From Fuscovulum ytuae (GTDB taxonomy: Bacteria; Pseudomonadota; Alphaproteobacteria; Rhodobacterales; Rhodobacteraceae), in the NCBI RefSeq assembly GCF_029953595.1, contig NZ_CP124535.1, positions 2,525,001 to 2,589,000 on the forward strand: DNA of 64,000 nt, read 5' to 3'. Within the stretch, counting starts at the first letter, position 1, and every line of letters starts with the position of its first letter. Shown piece after piece: positions 27,168-35,811 of this stretch. The notes beneath the pieces were generated by a model. It ran no database searches. It saw only the letters and a program-made list of their open reading frames with translations, and was not told the origin of the DNA. A program made the position numbers and the translations under genes.

Positions 27168-27348
27168 AAATTCTGCGGTGCAGAGGGTTGAATTCGTGAC
27201 TCCCCTACCCACCTTTGGAACGCGGGCCGGGCCCCTCTGACGCGAAAGCGCCATGTCGGACCGCATCGAGTGCGCCTCGATGTCATGCCCGGACCTGATC
27301 GGCTGACTTCCCGGCGTTTGATACGTGTTCGAGAGAGGTCGTCGGGGA

Positions 27349-28341
27349 ATGGAATTTCTCTATCTGCTGTTCTTAGGCAAGCCCATGTGGATGTGGCTGC
27401 TGTTCATCATCTTGGTCATTTCGCTTTTGGCCTTTGACCTTGGGGTTTTGCACAAGGATGGAAATCACGAGATCGGGGTGGCCGAGAGCCTAAAGCTTTC
27501 GGCGATGTATATCGCGCTGGGACTAAGCTTTTCCGGGTTTGTCTATTGGCAGATGGGGTGGGAAAGCACCGCGCATTACCTGACGGCCTTTGTGGTGGAA
27601 AAGACGCTGGCGATGGACAACGTCTTTGTCATCGCGCTGATTTTTACCTATTTCGCGATCCCCCGCGCCTATCAGCACCGGGTGCTGTTCTGGGGTATCC
27701 TTGGCGTGATCGTGCTGCGTGGCATCATGATCGGGCTGGGGGCGACGATTGTCGCGTCCTACGCTTGGGTTCTGTATCTTTTCGCCGTGTTCCTGATCTT
27801 TACCGGGATCAAGATGCTTTTCGTGGGCGATGAGGAGCATGACATCGCCGGGAACCCGATCCTGAAATTCGTCAAGGGGCGGTTCCGTGTGACGGAAGAG
27901 TTGGAGGGCAACCGTTTCTTCGTGAAGCGGGCGGATGCGAGCGGCAAGGTGGTGCGCTATGCGACGCCCCTGTTCATCGCGCTGATCCTGATCGAGATTG
28001 CCGATCTGGTCTTTGCGGTCGACTCGGTGCCTGCGGTGTTCACGATCACGACGGACCCTTACATCGTTTACACGTCGAACATCTTTGCCATCCTTGGCCT
28101 TCGGGCGCTGTATTTCGCGCTGGCCGCGATCCTGCATCGCTTTGCCTATCTGAAATATGCGCTGTCGCTGCTTTTGGTGTTCATTGGTTCGAAAATCTTC
28201 ATCGCGGATGCGATGGGATGGGAGAAGTTCCCGCCGAGTTGGTCCTTGGGGATCACTTTTGCGATCCTTGGGGCGGGCGTGATCTTTTCGCTGTGGAAGA
28301 CGAAAGGCGATAAGGGCGAGATGGTGAAACCCGCAGAGTGA
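27349..28341 (+). CDS. TerC/Alx-family membrane protein
   Basis: A 330-residue inner-membrane protein with about nine helices. It has the family's metal-binding acidic motifs: LLAFDLGVLHKDGNHE near residue 30, KTLAMDNVFVIALIF around 80, and IEIADLVFAVDSVPAVFTI around 225. Alx/TerC proteins export manganese or protect against tellurite and alkaline stress. The ATG at 27349 is preferred over a GTG eight codons upstream. I looked for a manganese riboswitch in the 181-base leader and saw none. Followed by a sodium channel gene. Confidence 0.9.
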   Translation: MEFLYLLFLGKPMWMWLLFIILVISLLAFDLGVLHKDGNHEIGVAESLKLSAMYIALGLSFSGFVYWQMGWESTAHYLTAFVVEKTLAMDNVFVIALIFTYFAIPRAYQHRVLFWGILGVIVLRGIMIGLGATIVASYAWVLYLFAVFLIFTGIKMLFVGDEEHDIAGNPILKFVKGRFRVTEELEGNRFFVKRADASGKVVRYATPLFIALILIEIADLVFAVDSVPAVFTITTDPYIVYTSNIFAILGLRALYFALAAILHRFAYLKYALSLLLVFIGSKIFIADAMGWEKFPPSWSLGITFAILGAGVIFSLWKTKGDKGEMVKPAE

Positions 28342-28407
28342 CGGGTTGAAATTGGAGTGGTGCGCCCGGGCTGGAATGCCCGGGCGTCCTGCGTTGTGGC
28401 GCGAGGG

Positions 28408-29184
28408 ATGGATAAAGTGATGCGCGAGCAAGTGGCGATGTTTCTGGAGCGGCCCGTGGTGACCCGGTTCATCATGGGGGTGATCCTGTTCAATGCGGTT
28501 CTCCTAGGGTTGGAGACATCCAAGCCGGTGATGGCGGCGGCGGGTGGGGTGATCCTGACGCTGGATCGAATCTGTCTTGCGATCTTTGTCGTGGAAATCG
28601 CGCTGAAGCTTTTCGCGCTGGGGGGGCGGTTCTTCCGATCGGGGTGGAACCTGTTCGATCTGGCGGTGGTGGGCGTTGCACTGATGCCCGCGACGGGGGG
28701 GCTTTCGGTGCTGCGGGCCTTGCGGGTGCTGCGGGTGTTGCGGCTGATTTCCATCGCGCCCAGCCTGCGGCGTGTCGTGGAAGGGTTCCTTCTGGCACTG
28801 CCGGGGATGGGGTCGGTGACGCTGCTGATCGCGCTGATTTACTACATCGCCTCTGTGATGGCGACGAAGCTTTTCGCGGCGTCCTTCCCCGATTGGTTCG
28901 GCGATCTGGGTCGGTCGGCCTATACGCTGTTTCAGGTGATGACGCTGGAAAGCTGGTCCATGGGGATCGTGCGCCCGGTGATGGAGGTCTATCCCTATGC
29001 GTGGATGTTCTTCGTGACCTTCATCCTTGTGACCACCTTTGCCGTCATCAACCTGTTCGTCGGTCTGGTGGTGAACTCGATGCAAGAGGCCGCTGAGGCC
29101 GACAAGCCGGATGAGGCGGCGGCGCGTCATGCGGAACTGATGGCGCGGCTGGAGGCGTTGGAGAAGCGATTGGCGGACCGCTAG
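28408..29184 (+). CDS. Bacterial voltage-gated sodium channel (NavBac/NaChBac type)
   Basis: A 258-residue six-helix channel subunit forming tetramers. The voltage sensor S4 (about residues 101-122) has arginines every third residue in [13 protein letters not shown], and the pore holds the selectivity filter [14 protein letters not shown] (about 179-192), nearly the same as in NaChBac (TLESWAS). The C terminus is a short coiled-coil ([18 protein letters not shown]). Related channels are known from marine Rhodobacteraceae. Start uncertain: 28408 or 28420. A 9-bp hairpin (28363-28386) lies between terC and this gene. Convergent with dxs. Confidence 0.93.
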   Translation: MDKVMREQVAMFLERPVVTRFIMGVILFNAVLLGLETSKPVMAAAGGVILTLDRICLAIFVVEIALKLFALGGRFFRSGWNLFDLAVVGVALMPATGGLSVLRALRVLRVLRLISIAPSLRRVVEGFLLALPGMGSVTLLIALIYYIASVMATKLFAASFPDWFGDLGRSAYTLFQVMTLESWSMGIVRPVMEVYPYAWMFFVTFILVTTFAVINLFVGLVVNSMQEAAEADKPDEAAARHAELMARLEALEKRLADR

Positions 29185-31094
29185 GCCCGCCGCCCCACCA
29201 TCGCCACGCCAAGGGTCGACAGCACTTTCGCCTCGATCTGGGCGGCATCCATTCCGGCGATCTGATACATGCGGTCGGGGTTGGCCTGATCGATGAAGAT
29301 GTCCGGCAGGACCATGCTGCGGAATTTCAGCCCCGTGTCAAAGACGCCCTCATCGGCGAGGAGTTGGGCCACATGGGAGCCGAAGCCGCCTACGGCACCC
29401 TCTTCCACGGTGATCAGCGCCTCGTGGTGGCGGGCGGCGTGAAGGATCAGGTCGCGGTCGAGCGGTTTGGCAAAACGCGCATCGATCACGGTGGGGGCGA
29501 GGCCGCGCTGGGCGAGGGATTCGGCGGCCTTCAGCACCTCGGACAGCCGCGTGCCGAAGGAGAGGATGGCGGCGCGGCCGCCTTCGAGGATTACGCGGCC
29601 TTTGCCGATGGTAAGGGGCGTGCCGCGCGCGGGCATGTCGCAACCGACGCCTTCGCCGCGCGGATAGCGGAAGGCGATGGGGCCTTCGTCATACGCTGCG
29701 GCGGTGGCGACCATATGCATCAGGTCCGCCTCATCCGCCGCGGCCATCACCACGATGCCGGGCAGGTTGGCAAGGAAGGCCACGTCAAAGCTGCCTGCAT
29801 GCGTGGCGCCGTCGGCACCGACCAGCCCCGCGCGGTCGATGGCGAAGCGGACGGGAAGGCGTTGGATCGCCACGTCATGGACGACCTGATCATAGCCGCG
29901 TTGCAGGAAGGTCGAATAGATCGCGCAGAAGGGCCGCAGGCCCCCAGCGGCAAGACCCGCCGAGAAAGTCACGGCATGCTGTTCGGCGATGCCCACGTCA
30001 AAGCAGCGGCGGGGGAAGCGGTCGGCAAAAAGGTTCAGCCCCGTGCCATCGGGCATGGCTGCGGTGACGGCAACGATTTTTTCATCGCGCTCGGCCTCGG
30101 CGATCAAGCCTTGGGCGAAGACCTTGGTATAGGCGGGGGCGTTCGACACGGCCTTGGCCTGCACGCCGGTCAGCACGTCGAATTTGCCGGTGGCGTGGCC
30201 ACGGTCGCGTGCAGCCTCGGCCGGGGCATAGCCTTTGCCCTTCTTCGTGAGCACATGGATAAGCGTCGGCCCCGTGGCGCGGGCGCGGGCCGTGCGCAGG
30301 ACGGGGAGAAGCTGATCCAGATCATGCCCGTCGATGGGGCCGATGTAGTTGAAACCCAGCTCTTCGAACAAAGTGCCGCCGACGGCCATGCCCTTGAGCA
30401 TTTCCTTCGCCCGCCGCGCGCCTTCCTGAAAGGGTTCGGGCAGGAAGCTGACCGCGCTTTTGGCGGCGGCCTTGAAATCCTGGAACGGGGCTTCGGCATA
30501 AAGGCGCGACAGGTAGGAGGACAGCGCGCCAACAGGCGGCGCAATGGACATTTCATTGTCATTGAGGATGACGAAGAGACGGGTCTTGAGGTGCCCTGCG
30601 TTATTCATCGCCTCGAACGCCATGCCGGCGGACATGGACCCGTCGCCGATCACCGCGATGGCATCACCCGGATCGCCGCCCAAATCGCGCGCCGCGGCAA
30701 AGCCAAGGGCCGCCGAGATAGAGGTGGAGCTATGGGCCGCGCCAAAGGGATCATAGGGCGATTCGCTGCGCTTGGTAAAACCGGATAGACCGCCTTCGGT
30801 CCGCAGGGTACGGATGCGGTCGCGCCGCCCGGTCAGGATCTTGTGCGGGTAGCATTGGTGGCCCACGTCCCAGATCAGCTTGTCCCGTGGGGTGTCGAAA
30901 ACGGCATGTATGGCAACGGTCAGTTCCACCACGCCCAGACCCGCGCCAAGATGGCCGCCGGTGACAGAAACGGCGCTGATGGTTTCCGCGCGCAGTTCAT
31001 CGGCCAGTTGCCGCAATTCGCGGTCCGAGAGCGCCTTCATATCCGAAGGCGCGGCGATACGGTCCAGAAGCGGGGTCTTGGGTCGGTCGGTCAT
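29181..31094 (-). CDS. dxs: 1-deoxy-D-xylulose 5-phosphate synthase
   Basis: Dxs joins pyruvate and glyceraldehyde 3-phosphate with thiamine pyrophosphate in the first step of the MEP isoprenoid pathway. The 637-residue protein has [18 protein letters not shown], the TPP motif [18 protein letters not shown] (about residue 150), VTKKGKGY-like [13 protein letters not shown], and the transketolase-type [22 protein letters not shown] stands six bases before the ATG. Last gene of deacetylase-xseB-ispA-dxs; thiamine demand ties it loosely to thiBPQ. Confidence 0.97.
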   Translation of the reverse strand: MTDRPKTPLLDRIAAPSDMKALSDRELRQLADELRAETISAVSVTGGHLGAGLGVVELTVAIHAVFDTPRDKLIWDVGHQCYPHKILTGRRDRIRTLRTEGGLSGFTKRSESPYDPFGAAHSSTSISAALGFAAARDLGGDPGDAIAVIGDGSMSAGMAFEAMNNAGHLKTRLFVILNDNEMSIAPPVGALSSYLSRLYAEAPFQDFKAAAKSAVSFLPEPFQEGARRAKEMLKGMAVGGTLFEELGFNYIGPIDGHDLDQLLPVLRTARARATGPTLIHVLTKKGKGYAPAEAARDRGHATGKFDVLTGVQAKAVSNAPAYTKVFAQGLIAEAERDEKIVAVTAAMPDGTGLNLFADRFPRRCFDVGIAEQHAVTFSAGLAAGGLRPFCAIYSTFLQRGYDQVVHDVAIQRLPVRFAIDRAGLVGADGATHAGSFDVAFLANLPGIVVMAAADEADLMHMVATAAAYDEGPIAFRYPRGEGVGCDMPARGTPLTIGKGRVILEGGRAAILSFGTRLSEVLKAAESLAQRGLAPTVIDARFAKPLDRDLILHAARHHEALITVEEGAVGGFGSHVAQLLADEGVFDTGLKFRSMVLPDIFIDQANPDRMYQIAGMDAAQIEAKVLSTLGVAMVGRRA

Positions 31095-31122
31095 GCGGCC
31101 CTCCGATCGGGCGAAAAGGGCG

Positions 31123-31992
31123 TCAGGTGTCGCGGCTGATAACGAAGCGGGCGCAGGCGATCAAGTTCGCGGCCCTGTCGCCATAGGGGGAAAGGTGGCT
31201 TTCCGCTTCGGAAATCAAAGACCGGGCGCGCGTCTTTGCCGCATCAAGGCCGAGGAGCGAAACGAAGGTCGCCTTGCCCGCATCGGCATCCTTATGCAGG
31301 CGCTTGCCGGTCTTTTCTGGGTCACCTTCCACGTCCAACACATCATCCCAAATCTGGAAGGCAAGGCCCAGCGCCGTGGCATAACGTGCCAAAGGCTGCG
31401 GATCGGCGCCGGCAAGGATGGCCCCCGCCTCTGCCGACCAGCGGATCAGGGCACCTGTCTTGCCCGCCTGCAATTCGGTGATCTGCTGGAGCGTCAGGGG
31501 CGCGGTGGCGGTTTCGGCCGCGATGTCAAGCGCCTGACCCAGCACCATGCCTTCGGCCCCGGATGCCTTGGCAAGCCCCGCCACAAGGGCGATGCGGGTA
31601 TCGCCCGAGCCCAGCGCGGGATCGGCCAGCAATTCGAAGGCAAGGGTTTGCAGCGCGTCCCCTGCCAGCACTGCCGTCGCCTCATCCCATGTCACGTGGA
31701 TGGTGGGCTGGCCCCGGCGCAGATCATCGTCATCCATGCAGGGCATGTCGTCATGGACAAGGGAATAGGCATGCAGGGATTCGACAGCCGCCGCCGCGGG
31801 CAGGGCTTGAGTGGTGGCAAGACCGTGCATCCGCGCGCCTTCCAGCACGAGGAAGCCGCGCAGGCGTTTGCCGCCCCGCAGGGCATAGCGCATGGCGTGG
31901 ATCACGGGCTGATCGGCGCGATGGGCCAGCGTGGCCATCAGATGCGCCTCGATCCGGGCGGCATCCTGCGTCAGGGTTTCGGGAAAGGTCAC
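31123..31992 (-). CDS. ispA: Polyprenyl synthetase (farnesyl/geranylgeranyl diphosphate synthase type)
   Basis: A 289-residue short-chain prenyltransferase with both aspartate-rich motifs: the first in [18 protein letters not shown] (about residue 83) and the second in [19 protein letters not shown] (about 225). Family knowledge suggests chain elongation to farnesyl diphosphate. The start is a GTG inside the xseB end (ATGTGA overlap), behind GGAGG. It feeds isoprenoid, quinone and possibly carotenoid synthesis together with dxs. Confidence 0.93.
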   Translation of the reverse strand: MTFPETLTQDAARIEAHLMATLAHRADQPVIHAMRYALRGGKRLRGFLVLEGARMHGLATTQALPAAAAVESLHAYSLVHDDMPCMDDDDLRRGQPTIHVTWDEATAVLAGDALQTLAFELLADPALGSGDTRIALVAGLAKASGAEGMVLGQALDIAAETATAPLTLQQITELQAGKTGALIRWSAEAGAILAGADPQPLARYATALGLAFQIWDDVLDVEGDPEKTGKRLHKDADAGKATFVSLLGLDAAKTRARSLISEAESHLSPYGDRAANLIACARFVISRDT

Positions 31993-32228
31993 ATCCCCTC
32001 CGCCGGGGTGGTGCCGGTGGCGCGGCCTTCCTGCGCACGGATGAGTTCGACCTTTTCCTCGGCGGCCTTGAGCTTGTCCGAGCAATGCACCTTCAGGGCC
32101 GCGCCGCGTTCATAAAGCGCGATGGATTCCTCCAACGCGACCTCGCCACGTTCAAGCTGAGTCACGACCTGCTCCAGCGCGGCCATCGCCTCTTCGAAGG
32201 TCATTTCGGATACGGGTTTTGTCGTCAT
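31989..32228 (-). CDS. xseB: Exodeoxyribonuclease VII small subunit
   Basis: A 79-residue XseB, with the conserved TFEEAMAALEQVVTQLERGEVALEESIALYERG helices (about residues 9-41, shown here only in part by position) and a charged tail. It pairs with the large subunit XseA to degrade single-stranded DNA. The gene overlaps both neighbours by four bases, as is usual for xseB-ispA-dxs clusters. Confidence 0.95.
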   Translation of the reverse strand: MTTKPVSEMTFEEAMAALEQVVTQLERGEVALEESIALYERGAALKVHCSDKLKAAEEKVELIRAQEGRATGTTPAEGM

Positions 32229-33151
32229 CTGCCACGTTCCTCCAACACGCCAACATGCGCGGCCACCGAGGCCTGAAGCGCAGGAAGATCATATCCGCCT
32301 TCAAGTGTCGAGACGATGCGGCCATGCGCATGGGCATCCGCAATGTCGCAGAGGCGGTGGGTGAGCCAAGCGTAATCCTCGGTCTTCCAGTTCAGCGCGG
32401 CAAGGGGGTCATCCTCATGCGCGTCGAACCCGGCAGAGATCAGGATGAATTCGGGCGCATATGCCTCCAACGCGGGAAGGATATGGGTGTCATAGGCCGC
32501 ACGCATCGCGGCGCTGCCGGTCTCAGGGCGCAGGGGGTGGTTCAGGATATTCCCGTGGGCGCCGCATTCCGACGCGCTGCCCGTGCCGGGATAAAGTGGC
32601 ATCTGATGGGTCGAGGCAAAGAGGATGCGCGGTTCGTCCCACAAAAGGTCTTGCGTGCCATTGCCGTGATGAACGTCGAAATCAACAATCGCCACGCGCG
32701 ACAGGCCGTGATGATCCAACAGCCGCTTGGCCGCGATGGCAACGGTACCAAAAAGGCAGAACCCCATGGCCGTTTCCGTTTCCGCATGATGCCCCGGCGG
32801 GCGGGCGGCGACAAAGGCATTCTGCGCCTGACCCGCCATGACCGCATCGACCGCCGCCGCGATCCCCCCCACGGCGCGCAGGGCGGCGTTCAGCGATCCG
32901 GGCGACAGGATCGTATCCCCGTCCAGTGCAACCCAACCCGTTGTCGGCACGGCGCGGCGCACCTTGGCCAGATAGGCGGAGGGATGGCAGCGCAGCACCT
33001 CATCCGCTGCCGCAAGCGGTGCCTCTTCGCGGGTTACCGGCAAAGCGGCAAGGCCACGCTCTACCGCATGCAGACGGTCCACGCATTCTGGATGGCCGGG
33101 GGGCGTTACATGGGTCATGCAGTCGAGATGCGCATAGACGATGGTTGCCAA
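32225..33151 (-). CDS. Histone-deacetylase family hydrolase (acetylpolyamine amidohydrolase type)
   Basis: A protein of about 308 residues of the arginase/deacetylase fold. Active-site histidines are in ARPPGHHAET, zinc ligands in VDFDVHHGNGT and GFDAHEDDPL, and the catalytic tyrosine lies in the TLEGGYD region. Substrates may be acetylated polyamines or other acyl-amines. I favour the TTG at 33151, which has AAGGAGG eight bases upstream and gives MATIVYAHLD; an ATG at 33169 inside a repeat element is the alternative. Heads the xseB-ispA-dxs cluster. Confidence 0.87.
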   Translation of the reverse strand: MATIVYAHLDCMTHVTPPGHPECVDRLHAVERGLAALPVTREEAPLAAADEVLRCHPSAYLAKVRRAVPTTGWVALDGDTILSPGSLNAALRAVGGIAAAVDAVMAGQAQNAFVAARPPGHHAETETAMGFCLFGTVAIAAKRLLDHHGLSRVAIVDFDVHHGNGTQDLLWDEPRILFASTHQMPLYPGTGSASECGAHGNILNHPLRPETGSAAMRAAYDTHILPALEAYAPEFILISAGFDAHEDDPLAALNWKTEDYAWLTHRLCDIADAHAHGRIVSTLEGGYDLPALQASVAAHVGVLEERGR

Positions 33152-33163
33152 AGGACCAGCCTC

Positions 33164-33209
33164 CTTCATCTTGGCGAAAAATACTCTGGGGTCCGGGGCA
33201 AAGCCCCGG
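33164..33209 (-). repeat. Hairpin plus GAGTATTTTT/CCAAGATGAAG element, copy 2
   Basis: Minus strand: hairpin CCGGGGC/GCCCCGG with loop TTT, then ACCCCA, GAGTATTTTT, two bases, CCAAGATGAAG. It follows the petR stop codon by about 13 bases, where it may serve as terminator, and its end supplies the Shine-Dalgarno AAGGAGG and a possible ATG of the deacetylase gene. Confidence 0.8.
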
Positions 33210-33222
33210 GTGCGTCCACCCC

Positions 33223-33927
33223 TCAGTCCGGTTGCAGCATATAGCCTTCGCCGCGCACGGTTTGCAGGTAACGGGGTTGGCGGGGATCATCCTCGATCTT
33301 GCGGCGCAGGCGGGTGATCTGCACATCGACGGCGCGTTCCTGTGCCCCCTCTTCGCCGCCGCGGCCAAGGTCGCCCACCAGTCGCTCACGCGGGATGGGC
33401 TGGCCGGGTTGCGCCGCAAAAAGGCGCATCAGGGCAGATTCGGTTGCCGTCAGGCGAACAAGATCGGGGCCGCGCCACAATTCGCCCCGGTCCATGTCAT
33501 AGCGCACGGCCCCCATATGCAGCACTTTCGGCGCCGGCGGCGCAGGCTGTGCCTGCGGCACCCGGCGCAGAATGGCGTTGATCCGCAGCAGCAATTCCTT
33601 CGGCTCAAACGGTTTTGCAAGGTAATCATCGGCCCCCGCCTCGAACCCTTCGATGCGGTTTTGGGTTTCGCCGCGGGCTGTAAGCAGCAGGATCGGCACG
33701 GCATTTTTGGCTCGCAATTCGCGCGTCAGACTGATGCCATCCTCGCCGGGCATCATCACATCCAGCACGATCATATCGAATTCCAGCCCGGCCAGCAGGC
33801 GGCGGGCCTGCGCGGAGTCGCGCGCGACAGTCACCAGAAAGCCGTTGCGCATCAGGAATTTCTGCAACAGGCCGCGAATGCGTTCGTCGTCATCGACGAC
33901 CAGAAGATGGGCTTGCGGTTCGGTCAT
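33223..33927 (-). CDS. petR: OmpR-family response regulator PetR
   Basis: A 234-residue regulator: receiver domain (LLVVDDDERIRG, phospho-acceptor Asp56 in MIVLDVMMPGEDG, conserved Lys in DDYLAKPF) and a winged-helix DNA-binding domain ending GEGYMLQPD. The pairing with an upstream MarR-type gene through an ATGA overlap is the arrangement of petP-petR in Rhodobacter capsulatus, which from memory lies next to petABC there; here petABC is 15-18 kb away. No histidine kinase gene is adjacent. Symbol assigned by context. Confidence 0.85.
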   Translation of the reverse strand: MTEPQAHLLVVDDDERIRGLLQKFLMRNGFLVTVARDSAQARRLLAGLEFDMIVLDVMMPGEDGISLTRELRAKNAVPILLLTARGETQNRIEGFEAGADDYLAKPFEPKELLLRINAILRRVPQAQPAPPAPKVLHMGAVRYDMDRGELWRGPDLVRLTATESALMRLFAAQPGQPIPRERLVGDLGRGGEEGAQERAVDVQITRLRRKIEDDPRQPRYLQTVRGEGYMLQPD

Positions 33928-34424
33928 TTCTCTCCCTCGCGGAGGGATTGATACTGCCTGCGCATTTCCGGGTCCATCATCGCCTCAAGCACGGTGCGAA
34001 AGCCTTGCACGGCGGCAGGGCCTGCGGCGCGGTAGGCGGCGCGCATGCGGGCGCGCTGCGCATCGGAAAGCTGGCGTTCCAAATCCTGCCCTTTCGGTGT
34101 CAGGAAAAGGTTGCGTTCGCGCTTGTCGGATTTGCCAACGCGCGCCTCAACCAGACCATCGTCGATCAGGCTGCGCAGCACGCGGTTCAGGCTTTGCTTT
34201 GTCACACCAAGAATGGCGAGAAGGTTCGAAACGGTGGTGCCGGGCGAGCGGTGGATGAAATGGATCGCGCGATGATGCGCGCGGCCATAGTCCATGGTTT
34301 CAAGGATGCGGTCAGGATCGGCGGTGAAACCGCGATAGGCGAAGAACATCGCCTCGATCCCCTTTCTCAGCTGTTCGTCGGTAAGGAAGAGCAGGCTTTC
34401 ACCACCCGTATTGCCCTCTGCCAT
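33924..34424 (-). CDS. petP: MarR-family regulator PetP
   Basis: A 166-residue MarR-type winged-helix repressor: DNA-binding region from about residue 55 (GTTVSNLLAILGVTKQSLNRVLRSLI) and the wing DKRERNLFLTPKG, flanked by dimerisation helices. Linked to petR by a four-base overlap. GGGAGG precedes the ATG by five bases. An inverted repeat TGACTT-TCC-AAGTCA 43 bases upstream could be its own operator. The signal it senses is unknown. Confidence 0.85.
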   Translation of the reverse strand: MAEGNTGGESLLFLTDEQLRKGIEAMFFAYRGFTADPDRILETMDYGRAHHRAIHFIHRSPGTTVSNLLAILGVTKQSLNRVLRSLIDDGLVEARVGKSDKRERNLFLTPKGQDLERQLSDAQRARMRAAYRAAGPAAVQGFRTVLEAMMDPEMRRQYQSLREGEK

Positions 34425-34466
34425 GCGCGCCTCCCTGTGTTGCCAAGGAATTTACGTCAGCCTTGT

Positions 34467-34481
34467 TGACTTTCCAAGTCA
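34467..34481. promoter_or_regulatory. Inverted repeat between petP and ilvE, possible MarR operator
   Basis: TGACTT, three bases, AAGTCA, in the AT-richer 151-base gap between the divergent petP and ilvE genes. MarR proteins usually bind inverted repeats of this size near their own promoter. A second small one, GTCCG-AAG-CGGAC, lies at about 34519-34531. Confidence 0.4.
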
Positions 34482-34575
34482 CAACTGTTAGCTCAGCCTC
34501 GCTTTTGCGCAATATTATGTCCGAAGCGGACTTAATCGGCGCAACAATCGGAAATTCTGCCCTTGGGAGTGGGAC

Positions 34576-35442
34576 ATGGCTGGCTACGACGATCGCGACG
34601 GGTTCATCTGGATGGATGGCAAGCTGGTGGAATGGCGCGGCGCGAATGTCCACATCCTGACCCATGCACTGCATTATGCCAGCGCGGTGTTCGAGGGGGA
34701 GCGTTGCTATAACGGCAAGATCTTCAAATCGTCCGAGCATTCCGAACGGCTGCGGACGTCGGGCGAACTTTTGGACATGCCGCTGCCCTATTCGGTGGAA
34801 GAGATCAACGCCGCCAAGGAAGCGGTGCTGAAGGCCAATAACCTGACCGATGCCTATGTGCGTGCCATCGCCTGGCGCGGTGCCGGTGAGGATATGGGGG
34901 TCGCATCGAAGCGGAACCCGATCCGGCTGGCCGTCGCCGCCTGGACCTGGGGCAATTACTATGGCGATGCAAAGTTCAAGGGCGCGAAGCTGGACATCGC
35001 CAAGTGGAAGCGCCCCTCGCCCGAGACAATCCCCCATGCGGCCAAGGCGGCGGGTCTGTACATGATCTGCACCATGTCCAAGCACGCAGCTGAAGCGAAA
35101 GGCTGTTCCGACGCGATGATGTTCGACTATCGCGGTTATGTGGCCGAGGCGACGGGGGCGAATATCTTCTTCGTGAAGGACGGAGAGGTGCATACGCCGA
35201 TCCCGGATGCGATCCTGAACGGAATCACGCGGCAGACGGTCATCGGGATGCTGAAGGACATGCAGATCAAGGTGCATGAGCGCCGGATCGAAGCGCATGA
35301 GTTGGAAGGGTTCCAGCAATGCTTCCTGACCGGGACGGCGGCGGAAGTCACCCCTGTGGGCCAGATCGGCGATTACAATTTCGAGGTGGGTGATCTGACA
35401 AAGCGGATCGCCACCGAATACGAACGCATGGTCCGCGCCTGA
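34576..35442 (+). CDS. ilvE: Branched-chain amino acid aminotransferase
   Basis: A 288-residue fold-type IV PLP enzyme interconverting Leu, Ile, Val and their keto acids. N-terminal FIWMDGKLVEWRGANVHILTH, the region AVFEGERCYNGKIF, the PLP lysine in HAAEAKGCSDAMM and phosphate-binding NGITRQTVIGML are all present. GGGAG lies six bases before the ATG. Followed by a hairpin terminator. Divergent from petPR. Confidence 0.94.
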   Translation: MAGYDDRDGFIWMDGKLVEWRGANVHILTHALHYASAVFEGERCYNGKIFKSSEHSERLRTSGELLDMPLPYSVEEINAAKEAVLKANNLTDAYVRAIAWRGAGEDMGVASKRNPIRLAVAAWTWGNYYGDAKFKGAKLDIAKWKRPSPETIPHAAKAAGLYMICTMSKHAAEAKGCSDAMMFDYRGYVAEATGANIFFVKDGEVHTPIPDAILNGITRQTVIGMLKDMQIKVHERRIEAHELEGFQQCFLTGTAAEVTPVGQIGDYNFEVGDLTKRIATEYERMVRA

Positions 35443-35463
35443 CGGGCATCTGCCGCAAGCGAT

Positions 35464-35507
35464 AAAGGGGTGCCGCTACTTCGGGTCGCGGTGCCCCTTT
35501 TCCTTTG
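35464..35507 (+). terminator. Terminator of ilvE
   Basis: AAAGGGGTGCCGC pairs with GCGGTGCCCCTTT (13 bp with two G-U pairs, loop of 11), followed by TTCCTTT, about 20 bases after the ilvE stop. It overlaps the end of the small convergent gene on the other strand and may work both ways. Confidence 0.8.
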
Positions 35508-35754
35508 GGTCTTCGGTCAACCGAAGCGTCAGGATCGGCAGGCCGGCAATACCCCGGCGTGCCGCCCTTTCGCGAAGGCTGCGCGCAAGGGTCAGGATGG
35601 CCGCCCCATCGAGCGCGATGTCCCCCGGCAGATCAACCATGACGTGAAGGGGTGTTATTGGCCCGCCTTCAACCGCCACCCGCATCTTTGCGCCGCGCGG
35701 CACATATTGCGCCAACGCACGGCGCACCAATCCCGCAATCAGAAGTCTGTCCAT
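35476..35754 (-). CDS. Small hypothetical protein, 92 residues
   Basis: No family recognised. From the ATG at 35754 (GGGGGA nine bases upstream) the protein is MDRLLIAGLVRRALAQYVP... with alternating hydrophobic strands (TPLHVMVDLPGDIAL, LPILTLRLTED) and a basic KEKGHRDPK end, which looks like a real small soluble protein. Its stop lies within the ilvE terminator. Starts 57 bases after the amidinotransferase-like gene ends, so it may share that transcript. Coding status moderately supported. Confidence 0.5.
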   Translation of the reverse strand: MDRLLIAGLVRRALAQYVPRGAKMRVAVEGGPITPLHVMVDLPGDIALDGAAILTLARSLRERAARRGIAGLPILTLRLTEDPKEKGHRDPK

Positions 35755-35811
35755 CCATCTGTCCCCCATTCCCACATGGATGACGATGGCAGACAGCGTT
35801 TTCGATTCGGT

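Noticed and set aside
27168-27348. Manganese (yybP-ykoY) riboswitch before terC.
   Set aside because: No recognisable conserved core bases were found in the leader.
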